From Struthio camelus (Eukaryota; Chordata; Aves; Struthioniformes; Struthionidae): a stretch of 64,000 nt of DNA. The stretch lies in the NCBI RefSeq assembly GCF_040807025.1, contig NC_090981.1, positions 38,543,817-38,607,816 on the forward strand, given 5' to 3'. This document shows positions 48,669 to 59,990 of this stretch, piece by piece (position 1 is the first letter of the stretch; each line of letters opens with the position of its first letter). The notes under the pieces were generated by a model that was not told the DNA's origin, did not search any database, and saw only the letters and a list, made by a program, of their open reading frames with translations. A program made the translations under genes and the position numbers.

Positions 48669-51600
48669 AATCTGTTCTAGAAATATATATTCAGTATGTG
48701 GACTGAGAAGAAAAGGATATGGTATTTCTATTCAAGCCTATCTTGCAGGTTGGTTGGTAGTGGGCTGACCGTAAAAGACATGGCATTTTAAAATTAGTAG
48801 CCTCCATATTGCAGAAATTGTGGATTTTCAGTGAAAACCATTAATATGTAATGGGTAACGCAGTTGGGTTTTTTTCATGCATATTTGCTTGTCACTTCAA
48901 AAAACAAGACAAAAAAATCCCAAACAGGTAGCAGCTACTATGTGGAAAAGAAGTTCTGTAAGAGTATGCACAAATCACAGCTAGGACTGTTGTATAGAAT
49001 TCCAGGGGTTCGGAGCTCATATGAAGTAGTTTAAATAACTTAATATAGTTAATACCATGCTTTCATCTCACATTTGAGGCTTTCATGGCAATCCTAGAGA
49101 GACAGGCATTTCATCTTAAATTGCCTTTCTTCCTCATATTAATCATATTTCATCATGAATTACTATGATTGTTCATAACTTCAGTTGTAGCCTGTATGTT
49201 TTTGGACCTGACTGAACATGCAATTACTTGTAGAATGTCAATTTTCAGCCCTTACTATATTAATGGTAAATTTAATTTTGGAGAGGTTGCAGTGGTTTGC
49301 TTGTATACTGGCTACTCTGTGAAGAATTGAAATCGGAGAAAACTAATAACTTGAAGTGCCTGTAGCCTAAACGAAAGTCAGAAGTTGGATTTGCATCCTC
49401 TAAGCCCTCATTTAAATAGCTTAAATAGAAATCCAGCATTCATACTTTCCTGGAAGCCATATAAATATTTAGATGCTATTAAAGTGCCTTATTATGTCTT
49501 GCAGTGTGATGCTGTTCCTGGTAAAATTCAGAGGTTTTATTATTCAGATAGTAAATGAGTTAAATTGTTTCAAAATTAGCCTAGTAATTTATTTGTTTGT
49601 TTGTATTATATAATGATATTAAACAAGTAATTTTTGACTGCTCTGACAATACACATTCTTTACACACAAAGTGTGATTTTTCATTTAACAGATTTCTCAG
49701 CAAGGTCATCATCTTTTAATTTAATATAATCAAAGGCTTAACAATTCTTTCCACATCTGTTTTTGTTATAGCAGCCGTTAGTTACTAGGAACATCAACAC
49801 ATACTTAGACGGAGGTTTTTTTTTTCCCTCCAAACTGAAGTGTAGTAATGATAATTTTTTCACAAGTTTAAGGAAGAATTACTGTTTTCCATGCTCCAAG
49901 TAGGGATTTATGCTGACTCTGTGTATGAGGTACATTAAGCAACATTTAATTAAAAGAAATAAAACACATCAGACTGTATGAGCATTATATGCAGCTTTAT
50001 ATTGTATTTTAACAGCATTCATAATCATGCCAACTCAAGACCTCAGAAAAACTACTATTTGTTAATGATGACTTTTCCCAGCAGCAGCTGTGTAACCAGG
50101 TTGCGTATTTTTTTTCTTTTTCTTTTTTTTGGTAATCTTCACTGACCTTTTAAAGGAACAGAGAACAGCATGATCTGATTGCAAGAAGCAAACACAGTCT
50201 TTCCCTAATTATGGGCCAGATAATCCTTTTTGATTTTTGCAATGGAGAGGGTGATAATAACAGCAAATCTGTTAAATGGCTGAAAATCTGTTGGTGTGCG
50301 GAGCTGGGCTTATCTGATGTTATCTTTTACTATCTTCTGATTTTTATTTTTATTTTTTAACATCCCTTTTTATTTCTATGTGCTTGAAGAAAAATTGAGA
50401 TTCTTGAAAGGGCTGGATATGAAAGGGCTAGTTACGGGTGAAAAGATTCTCTTGACTCATGACATAAGAAATATATAGGGATTGTCTGATTAATATTTTC
50501 TCCAGTTTAACCTTCTGGCTGGAAAGTACTTTGGGAGGGTACTGAATAAATCACTTAGGTGCAAGTATGGAGAGACAGCAGCATGCTTGAGCTAGAAGAG
50601 GAAGAATAGTGAATCAAGTAGGGAGTAGCTGCCATGCAAAATAGTTTTTCTTCCAGAAAGTGCTGAGATCTTCATAACTAAGATGCAGTCTGTGGTTATC
50701 AACAAGTCTATTAACATTCCCCAACTGCCTTATCAGAGGAAGACCCTTACTGTGTCTCTGCTGCGATTCTGCAATGGAAACCTGTGCTACGTCAGGATAT
50801 CGCCCTCATGTAGGTGATCTGTAGGAAATGAAATTCCTGTCCTATCGCAACTGCCAAAACCCTTAGATGACGGTGTGCAATACCCATGCAAAAGGGAGGG
50901 AGTTGCTCATCTGTCGTAGTGAACTGGAGTCGTAACCTGAACTTTGCTCCAGGTGTTTCTGCACTTGGCCAGGTACTGGCTTTAGTTACACTAACTGTAG
51001 TTATTATTTCCTCTGTAAGGACTGAGAGAAGGGACAGTATCAGGCCAGTTACTTTAATGAGATTTCTCCTGCTTTATTTTCGTATGGAGACAAAGGAAAA
51101 CCAAGGCATATATATGTATAGAAAGTGCATGTGTAGGTCTAGGTTTTGAAAGGGGAAAAAAATTAAGGATTTGTATTGCACACTGAAAAGGAGTTCTCGT
51201 TTTTGCCGCTGAAATCAGCATCCTATTTATACCTTAGGTTAATTCATCAGGCTGTGACTTATTGATGCCTTAGCTGAGTAGCTATAACATGTCGGTTGCA
51301 TTCTCTAAAAGCGTATTTTGTTGTTGTTGCTATTGTTTAATGCCGTTGGTCATGAAGTAGAGAGAAACAACTAGCTCATAACAGTCTGTCATGTACAGTC
51401 AGCACTTGCTGCATGTAATAATATTAGAATTTTTTTTGCCATTGAACATAAAAATATAGCCCGTCATACTTTTTTAAACTATAATAAATATCTATCTCAA
51501 ATTCTGTAGTCAGATTGTTTTTAGTCTCATGTGTAAATGATTAAAAAATGGAAATGAGCTGTTCCAGCTATTCTAAAACTGGCAGACACATTACGTCAAT

Positions 51601-54110
51601 AATGTGATTGTGTATTGCCTGTGCGTGGCTTAAAAATTTACGGCATTATGTTATGGAAACTGGCTTAATTTTTATATTAACACTGGTGATTTTGAGCTAA
51701 TGTGTCCATAAGCAAAGTTATTGCTATATAGGCAGAAAACACCTTACAGGTAATTTGAATATCTTGCAAGAATGCCTCAAGTTGATCTCCTGGGTAGTTA
51801 TTAGCATTGACCAAGTATAATCTGTCAGAATCCTGGGCTAAAATTTTGTTAGAAAAAGTTCTGAGCTTCACAATAAAATAAAGTAAAAATATAGGTACTG
51901 GCTTCTTAATGCCTTTCGTATTTAGAAGCTAAAATTATTATGACTTCTCCACATTTTTAACATGCTAATCACAAAATCCTGGGAAAGCCCTGGAGGGAGA
52001 AGAATGTTCTTTCACACCTACTACTTCTTGCCTTGACAATGAGAAGTGACAGCGTCTCTTTCACTGTAACAAGTTTCTATCGGTGTTGGTGGCTTGACAG
52101 TATATACTGAACAGGATCTGTGTACTGGATTATTTGCTTCGTCTTCCTGCTTAAGTCCCGACAGCAACAGACCCAGAAATGGTCACCATGTAGAGTATGC
52201 TTTCCTGGCACTTTTCACAAAGACAATTTTGTGCGTCATGTATCACACAGTTACGTGGAATATATCCTCATTATGTACTCAACGCATGGCAGTGGAGTGT
52301 TAAAAATTCACAAGTTGTAGATCTGCAGATATAGAAACATTGTGCAAACAACTGTAAAATAGTAGGCTCAGTCGAAATGTTTGTGTTAAAGCTGATCAAA
52401 AATTCTTTCATTCAGTTCTTTCGAATGGAGTTTCATGAGAAAATGTCAAAAAGTCAAAACATAAACTTTGTGGAGATATTGCACATGAGTGTTATTGCCA
52501 CAATATTGCCAAAACTGACCAAACAGTGTGAGGTCCAGACTGTTGAAGATCCAAGCTCGAATCTTGCATCAGGTTTGACAGGAAATAACGCATTTTCTTC
52601 TGTGTTTGTGAATGCTTATTTTGTTTTTCAAACAATTTTCTAAAAAGCCATAGGTTTTGTCTCATTGTAGAATAAAAAAAAACCCATAGCTGTATAAAAT
52701 CCTCCTCACACACACAAATTATTATAATGGAGCCTATCCATCCAAGTTTAGCTTTGTTGAATTATGTATTTAGAGTTATTACTACTTACTATTCAGGGGG
52801 AGTCTGACTACATAGCAGCTTCTCCAGTCAGCGGATGAGACAGAGTTTGCTAGGTGAAGTATAAATAGCCAGAGCTGGGAAACATGCACAAATGTCTGGG
52901 TGGATGTCATACGAGGCCAAACACTACGATGTTTCCCATATTCTTTATACATGCAGTTAAGGCAAGGACAGTCTCTTATTATTGCCTGCATAAAATCTGG
53001 TTCTACAGGAACATAACCTCCTGATTGCTATAACAATACCAAAACCAGCAACAGTCGCAATAGTTTCTGTGTCGAATTGTAATACAGATAAAAACTACAG
53101 GATTATGAATCCATTTTGTGATGTTACACGAAGGAGCTACTGAGGAGCTGGAACGTAAGCAGTGTTGATTTTAAGGAAGCACGTTGCTGACACGATACCT
53201 AGTGTACCTGGTGGTTTCCATTCTGACTAGCAGGAGGCGGGAGAAGAAGAAAAGCTGGGTACAGGGAGAAGGAAGGGAAAACTAATATATTTTTTTCTGA
53301 GCATCTTCAGACAGACAGGAACAGAGAGAAACTAGAGAAACTCCAACTTATTACTCTGTAATAACCATTTACCAATTTGTTATTCCAGAACCATTTTTCC
53401 TTTTGTAAACTGTTGTTCACAATACACTCCAGCTTAAAATAAGCAAAACATATTAGCCACATGGTTGTTTAATGAGAATCTTGGTAGACACTGACTGTTT
53501 TGCTTTATTAAAGAAAGGAGGAAAGACTAGTAGTTTGTTCTTGAATATGTGTACATGCATCTACACTCTTGTGGCCAAACAGATGGGGAAAATACTGGCA
53601 TTATCTAAAGGGTCTAAATGCCTACTATGATAGACCTGCCAGATGACATTTCTGAAGAATTTTGAATTTCATAACTAAAATTAATGACCTATATTTAAAA
53701 TGCCCTATATTTATAGTTTTATTTGTGAGTGTCTGTAACCCTGACTCCATTCAGGTTTTTGTTCAAGACCTTAAGTTCAAGTCCTACCAGCTACTCCTGA
53801 TAGAGAGGCTCCTGTGATTATGAAAAGCCCCTTTGATGTCAGTGGAACAAATTAAGTTTGAAGTCAGGTGAATCTTTGAAATGTTGTCATTGTCGTGACA
53901 ATTTCCATTCAGAAGATGGAGAAACAAAAGCTAACACTGCAAAATCACTACTTTAGGATATACTAGTATGTTTTATGAAGGTGCTATTCAGTCTTGCAAT
54001 GATTTATAATCTGTATATAACTGTTAGTATCTGTGGTTATCACGGGAGAAATGGTTGTCTGCTTGCCCTCATTTGGTGATTGAATCTTTGGATAGTTCAC
54101 ATGTTCTTCC
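48666..54110. other. A+T-rich intronic stretch, no gene
   Basis: No gene or repeat family is recognised. Between about 50030 and 50340 the sequence is relatively complex with several motif-like stretches (TAATTATGGGCCAG, AGCAGCAGCTGTG), which could be a conserved enhancer. T-rich runs occur near 49817-49826 and 50107-50130. Open frames are below 90 codons. Confidence 0.5.
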
Positions 54111-54132
54111 TTTTTTTTTTTTTTTTTTTTTT
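54111..54132. repeat. T22 homopolymer
   Basis: Twenty-two uninterrupted T residues, followed by TAAA-type sequence. It might mark the tail of an antisense retroposed sequence, but no body is recognised to its left. Confidence 0.9.
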
Positions 54133-54857
54133 AAATGGGTCAAATCCTACATGCAACTGCTAAGGCATCTTAAATCCCTCACGATTGTCTTGATCGAAGG
54201 CTTCTTCCTGCAGCAAACTCTGAGATAGCTTTCTGTGAATAGTAATCTAGAAAATTGTGTTTATTAACTTTCATTAAATTCTTACCAGTTGAGATTGTTT
54301 ATTGGTAAGCTGCAAAAGCATCCACTTCTCAGGAGAACAAACATCAAGCTGTTGCCTAGCAGCTTTGAGAGTCAGGATCACTCTCTTGCTGCTTGGACTG
54401 TAGCAAGGCAAAAGTCCAGTTCAAAGGCATTGGCATGCGGGAGAATGAACATAGGAGAGTGGCTTTTAGCTTGTAATTCTAGCAGGTGGTGTTGTATTTC
54501 CTTTCATCCTCTTTAAGAAACTCAAAAATCAAAAAAATCAAAAAAACTCAAAAATCACATTTAACATGCTAATATTCCCACAGAACAGTACTCAAGTTCA
54601 GCCATTGTTGGTTTAACATAAAAGACACTGACTTTTTCCAGGAGGAAGTGAGGGTATGCACGTGAGAGATGTGCTCTGAGACCTCCTTTTCTTCAGGCTG
54701 ATGAGCTTTTTTTTGTCTTGCTTTGCCCTGAGAGCTGGCGTACCCAGATTCTCAGCTATAGGCTGTAATTTAAAACATAAATGTTTAGTAATTTTGCTTC
54801 TGTAACACATTCAACTGAAACCTAGGTCTACATAATAGCAGTATGGGGCAGACACCC
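54133..54857. other. Intronic stretch, no gene
   Basis: An ACTCAAAAATCA-type short tandem lies near 54520-54557. Nothing else is recognised. Confidence 0.5.
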
Positions 54858-54918
54858 AAAAAAAAAGGGGGGGGGGAGGAGGAAAGGAAGAAAGAAAAAG
54901 AGAGAGAAAGAGAAGAAA
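54858..54918 (+). repeat. 61-base homopurine tract
   Basis: From A9 and G10 through GGAGGAAAGGAAG-type and AGAGAGAAAG-type sequence, all 61 bases on the + strand are purines. Homopurine/homopyrimidine tracts of this length can adopt triplex (H-DNA) structure, and the G10 run can take part in G-quadruplexes. Confidence 0.9.
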
Positions 54919-55843
54919 CAAAACCTACAGGCACTGACTAGTTTTATTTAGAGAGCAAAATCACTATTTAATCTCACAAAAATCTATAAGCCTCATTATA
55001 TATAGTTTGGATAGCACAGCAAAATGAATGCTGCATTTTCTGAATGCTTTGTATACTGCTGGAAGAAGGATGTAGGGAGAAAGTGTCAGTCACCTTTCCC
55101 TTGACCGCTGCAGCACAGATTAAACAATAGCAGCAAGAAGAGGCTTTTCCCTTCCTTTTTGGCCTCATGATGACCTCTGTGTGCATCTGGAAAAATAGTA
55201 CAGAAGAGGCAAACCTTCTGCTCCTAAAACAGAGTCTGTATGTCCTGTGCTTGTCTGATGAAGTAGTTCTCATTATTTAGTTGCTGATATCAGAGGAAAG
55301 GGAATTTTGAAGTCTGCAAAGGCTACATCTATCATAATAAAAGAGGCCCACCGCGCAGAGCAAGGTACAATCCTGTAACACTCTATACTGTTTAATTCTT
55401 GACCCCTTCCTTGATATGGCTTTGAGGTATGTCAGCCTATGTCAACCTGGACGGGACCTGGGTACAGTCTGGAGGGTGTGGAGATTTAAAGACTTGGCAG
55501 CAGACAGAATGGATGAGTTGCCTATGGGAAAAGAGAATTAGGGGGCCTCATAATCGTTTTATCAAGGTGGCCATAGGCCAGATGCGGTTGTTGTGGTCTA
55601 CACACTGTATTTTTAATAACTTATGTTTTATTTTGCTTTGTTAGATTATTCCTACTGTGGTAAGAGGAAGATTTACAAAAAGCTAATCGATAAGCTTTGG
55701 ACCTGATGTATTAGAAAACATCTTGTACTGGTTTCTCTGAGACTATTTAGCTGATGAATTTATGAGGAAGTAGATGAAGAGGATGGTAGTGATAGCCTTC
55801 TTGTTTAAAAATAGAGGCAGTATGGTATCCCAGCAAATAAAAA
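54919..55843. other. Intronic stretch, no gene
   Basis: A minus-strand frame of about 99 codons at 54974-55273 is cysteine- and serine-containing but not recognised. Nothing else stands out. Confidence 0.5.
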
Positions 55844-55905
55844 AGTTCATGCAACTTACATTTTGCACAACTGAATAGATAAGTGTCTTCAGTAGATTTT
55901 AAACC
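55844..55905 (+). repeat. 62-bp direct repeat, copy 1
   Basis: This 62-base segment (starting AGTTCATGCAACTTAC, ending GATTTTAAACC) is repeated base for base at 56503-56564 in the same orientation. The flanks differ immediately on both sides. It has no coding or transposon signature that I recognise. Confidence 0.97.
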
Positions 55906-56502
55906 ATTGATTTTTGAAGATAATCACAGGTCTCTCGCACTGATAAACGCTATATTTTCTGTTTTACTTTTCTTTTAACTACACTGTGATAGCAGTTTTC
56001 TTTCTAATTTACATGATAATATGTTTTGTCTGCAGTTGGAAGAATTATTGTCTCCATTGCACTGCTAACAAAGACCATGACCAAATTTAGTTTGTGCTTA
56101 CTTTTATTTATTTATAGCATGCTTCAAGAAAAGACAAGAATTGAGTATTGTGCAGTAGTGTCTGGCTTTGATCTGTAATTATTCAAGATGCTTTCTATTG
56201 TGGTGCCATGTAGATTGCTTTAATAATTAAGCTTTTTGAATGCAGTTGTCAAACTTATAATCCGCCCTCCCCCCCCCCCCCAGCTAATATCCCAGCTTGT
56301 TTGGCGTCTGCTAAAAGGAAAATTTTCGTCTTTTATTGTGTTTTTTTCAATCTCCTACTAGGGTAGATGCATAAAGAGGAAGCAGGCTGCAAAATGCTGA
56401 AATCTTGCAAGAGCTTTGTTTAAAGTGATTGTCTTGAACTGTTAATAATATCCTGATCTTTTGAATGTAGCTCTCGTGACCTAAATCAGTTTTTCTTTGA
56501 AT
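55906..56502. other. 597-bp segment between the 62-bp repeats
   Basis: A+T-rich sequence with a C13 run at 56269-56281 and no open frame of note. No terminal inverted repeats or LTR-like ends were seen at its borders, so an ordinary transposon insertion with target duplication is not supported. Confidence 0.6.
56269..56281. repeat. C13 homopolymer
   Basis: Thirteen C residues preceded by CCGCCCT, so the minus strand is G-rich and prone to quadruplex formation and sequencing or assembly error. It lies between the two 62-bp repeats. Confidence 0.9.
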
Positions 56503-56564
56503 AGTTCATGCAACTTACATTTTGCACAACTGAATAGATAAGTGTCTTCAGTAGATTTTAAACC
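56503..56564 (+). repeat. 62-bp direct repeat, copy 2
   Basis: Identical over all 62 bases to 55844-55905, 659 bases downstream of it in the same orientation. The perfect match suggests a very recent event or an assembly artefact, because neutral intronic DNA would otherwise have diverged. Confidence 0.97.
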
Positions 56565-57499
56565 GTATATAGTTTAAACTTCCTGAATAGCAGGAGACTC
56601 CCTCAGTATCTTTATTCGGTGTAATATAAGTTTGACCCCTTTCAGTTTTTTGATATAACACAAAAGCAAATAGACAATTAATTTTTTTAGTGGTTTCTTC
56701 AAATTCCTTTACATGTATCTTGCCTGTTTGATTTAAACAGGCCTAGCAGGAGACATCCACAGCAATTTGTGTCTTCATAACCCAGCAATTGTGACTAATA
56801 GTGAGAAAAAAAATGATAGGCCAGTAGAACACGTTAAATGGCTCATAAGTTTGGAGACACTTAAAATAATAGCTTTGAAGTTCTTAGCACGGAAATTGTA
56901 ACAGATAAGTAGCAAGTAGAAAAATCCTAACAGGCTGTACGCAAATTGGAAAGCAAACACTAACTACCCACTGAATGAAATTCAAATAAAAATAAATTAG
57001 GCTAAAAAAGAACTAATCAGAAACTTCTAAGAAATAGAAAAAACAGTTAAAATATTGCTAGGTTAAAAAATAAATGAGATAGGAAGTTGGGGGAAATAAA
57101 AGCAATACTGTGAGGAAGTAAAATCCAAAGAAATTGTTTGAAGAACTGTTTTGTTCATACAGTAGAATTAAATAAGGGAGAAAATGGTTTCAAATACTGC
57201 TTTTGTTGACAGTATCAAAGAGGAATAACCCCATTAAATTAATCAAGTTACTTTGGGTTTGTGTGAGAGTAATGCAGCATTTGAATTTAAACCAGTCCTG
57301 TCGATCTTGTTAGAAGACGTTGTGCAAGAACTCCTTGCTTAAATAAGCTCATGGGCACCGGTGGTCTGATCCGGCTTTATGGAAGCCAGTAAGAGTTTTG
57401 CTTCAAACTTCCCTGGGAGACTTATTAGGCCTTAAACCTGCAGGAGCATCAAGTATAATGCAAATAATGCTTTTATCATTCAGGATGTTCAGCACTGCT
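56565..57499. other. A-rich intronic stretch, no gene
   Basis: The sequence is strongly A-rich on the + strand around 56960-57200. No repeat family or gene is recognised. Confidence 0.5.
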
Positions 57500-58030
57500 G
57501 CGTGTTATGTACTCTTCCTCTTTGCCGGTAATGAGGCAGTGTGATCGCAGCGACCGACCGACCGCTGCCTGTGCCTTTGGCTACGGAGCTCGTGCGGACC
57601 AGCAGCTCTGCCTTGAACTCGGAGGGGGAGACAGCCTAACGCAGAGGGATGACAATGTCTTCACCCCACAGTGGCAACCAACTACCAGGGTAACTGCCTG
57701 ATGGTAGGCAGTGAAGAGTGTTTTCCAAAAGTTGGTTTGAGGCCGAGATGAAAAACAAATCGCAGCGCTTAGCGCGGTGCAGTTCTGGCCTGGGGCGAGG
57801 GTTCCTAGGCGATGCGGAGACACGCACAGCTGTGGTGCTCGTAATCCGAGGCTGGGAGGGAGAGGGATCAATAGCTGTTTAAAGAAACATCTGAAATTGT
57901 TCTCGGAAAATAAAGACATTAAAAGTTCCAGTGATGAACATGCAAGTGCAATACGTTCAAAATAATGGATGATTCCCATAATGAGGCCCATAAATACATG
58001 GAAATTTAAAGGAATTCCATAATGAGCCTC
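57500..58030. promoter_or_regulatory. CpG-bearing patch, possible enhancer or orphan island
   Basis: G+C and CpG rise at about 57545-57860, including a (CGAC)n-type GCGACCGACCGACCG at about 57549 and several CGGAG/GCGCGG motifs. A run of compact A/T motifs follows (CCATAATGAG twice, at about 57976 and 58017). A minus-strand frame of about 136 codons (57581-57991) and shorter plus-strand frames are open but not recognisable. The juxtaposition of CpG-rich and complex A/T motifs is suggestive of a regulatory element only. Confidence 0.35.
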
Positions 58031-58440
58031 CGGGTTGTTGTTAATGGCTTCATTTGAGAAGAAATATGTTGAATCTCAGACTCCACTCTTAGCTTCTATT
58101 TATCAGTCTTTTTTTATTTTAGTCCCTTTATTTGTCAAGATCACGTACTGGCAATCTGTTTGTGTACTTGCAGTAACTCTTTTATATTTTCTGTCGGTGA
58201 ATAATGAGGCTTCTCTAACCACCTGTTTGCACTATAACTACTGTGTTCTCTTCTGTCTGAATAAATTGCTCGATACAAACAGCAAACAATAAAAAACGAT
58301 AACAACAACAAACATTTGCAAGTTAGGGTATGGGAGTGGAGACAGAAAATGGTCCGAATTTTATTGTTGGGAGAGGAAGGCAAGCAGATTGAAGTTGATT
58401 GCATGAGCACATTTGAAAATCAGTTGATGTGCACAGACAG
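58031..58440. other. Intronic stretch between two CpG-bearing patches
   Basis: A+T-rich sequence with no supported feature. Frames of 85-89 codons on both strands are not recognised. Confidence 0.5.
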
Positions 58441-58810
58441 AATTAGCGAGGAGAGCGGTAGCGCTACCGAGCGTCGCCCTGCCCAGCGCAGTCATGCCCA
58501 TGCTCCAGCTGCTTGCTGCCTGCTTAACGGCTGAGCTCCAGTTCCTGATGGGCGCATCACACACAACCCTATCGCCGGCATTAGTTTGCAGTGAGAAACA
58601 ATTACTGCTTTTAAGAGGCCAAAGCTGCCTAAGAACCAGCTGTCCTTTACTAGTTGAAGTTGTGTCAGTGTAGTCTGGGAGCCTGCACCGGCACTGGCCA
58701 TGGAGGTGCTGGCAGCAGGCGTTGCTCTCCGGTGGTGCCTGGAGACCTCGGCAGTGATTGCACAGCACTGCGCTGCCCTGAGCACCGGGCGCTTCCTCAC
58801 CCGAAGCAGC
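58441..58810. promoter_or_regulatory. Second CpG-bearing patch with 14-bp palindrome
   Basis: A GC-richer stretch with numerous CpGs begins with a perfect 14-base palindrome, CGGTAGCGCTACCG, at 58456-58469. Overlapping minus-strand frames of 135 and 102 codons (58361-58800) and a plus-strand frame of 92 codons are open but do not resemble known proteins. It may be part of the same regulatory cluster as 57500-58030. Confidence 0.35.
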
Positions 58811-59784
58811 TCATCTGCAGCCTATTTTCTGCAATCATGCTTTTGTGTAAATTCAGCTTCTCTTTTTTAAACTTTTTTCAAGTCTGCTGGCCAGCTTTGC
58901 ACTTGTTTAAAAAGTATTCCAGGAAGCATTAATTTGTCAAAACTGTGAAAGGCTCCATAGATGTGTCATATTTCAGTTTAGGAAGTATTTGGTCAAAACT
59001 TGAAGGAATGACTTGGTCAAAACATTGTTTCAAACCTATCAGATCAAAGTGTACTGAATTTTCTTTTTACTCATCTTTAGTTTTCAGATTAATCTTTGTT
59101 ATAAAAACAAAATAATAAAAACTCACACCAATTATAATTACTGGAGATTGAACCAATATTAACTGGAATACTATTGTAAAGTTTACATTTGAAAACATTA
59201 CACCTCTTGTAACTCTTCAGAAAATGCTATTTCTGTATTTTAAAGGTTTAAAAACTGTTCAGAGATGGTCAAAATTCCAGAAAGAGCAGAACCAGTATTC
59301 TTAGAATGTAAACAAGCTCACTCAATCTGAACTAATTTTTTTTAGCTTGTCTGTTTCCTATGCAACAGAAATCCAATCGTTTGACCAGTAATATCCCAAT
59401 GCTTTATTTTAAAATGAAATAAACTTAACCTGCTCTTACTTTGGCCTCATTTAATGTGAAAAAGGATCACTCATTTTTCTTTTGGACTTGAAGCCGTTTG
59501 AGGTTTTATAGGGCAAAGTCAATTTTCCATGGAATACTGCGTTGCCATTTCCATGTATACCAACATGAGACACTGTACTTGCATAAATTCTTTGCAGAGA
59601 AAAGCTATTCATGTTCAAGGCTGTTTTTAATCCTGGATCCTTTATTTTTTGCTGAAGGTGATAGTTGTCTAGAATCTTTTTTTTTTTTCTTCCCCCCAAG
59701 TAGGATAAATCTACAGCCAGGCTGTATATTTGAGAGGAAGATGTGAAAGAATTGCATTAGATTTAAAGAGCCAGTCAAGTTCAA
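58811..59784. other. A+T-rich intronic stretch, no gene
   Basis: A T11-type run followed by CTTCCCCCC lies at about 59677-59697. No gene or repeat family is recognised. Confidence 0.5.
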
Positions 59785-59990
59785 AGATCTTGACTTGTAC
59801 TAGAGGAGCATTAGTGCAAGCCCTGTTCAAAGCAAGGCTAACATCAGGGCTCCATGAGGTTGCTCTGGGCCTTGTCCAGGAGCCTCCTGAGCACCCCTGA
59901 GGTTGCAGATGGCACCTCCTCTCTGGGCGTCTGTTATAGCGTTGGACCACTGTTGTGGGGAAGAAGTCTCCTTTCACCTTGGCCTCTTGT
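59785..59990 (-). mobile_element. Antisense CR1 LINE 3'-end fragment
   Basis: Read on the + strand, the order of blocks (CCATGAGGTTGCTCTGGGCC at about 59851, then a GGTTGCAGATGGCACCTCC block, a CTCTCTGGGC block at about 59920, and a TGTGGGGAAGAAG block at about 59954) matches the reverse complement of the avian CR1 3' end as I remember it. This is the part most often retained in 5'-truncated copies. The terminal microsatellite that should lie at the left end is not clear. Boundaries are approximate. Confidence 0.6.

Noticed and set aside
53768..53800. Possible tRNA B box (AGTTCAAGTCC)
   Set aside because: No A box or acceptor stem pairing was found around it.
55906..56502. Transposon insertion flanked by a 62-bp target-site duplication
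   Set aside because: Known target-site duplications are far shorter than 62 bp, and the spacer has no inverted or LTR-like ends, poly-A tail or coding remnant.
57581..58800. Minus-strand frames of 102-136 codons
   Set aside because: Frames are open because of locally higher G+C. Overlapping alternatives exist in other phases, and no known domain is present.
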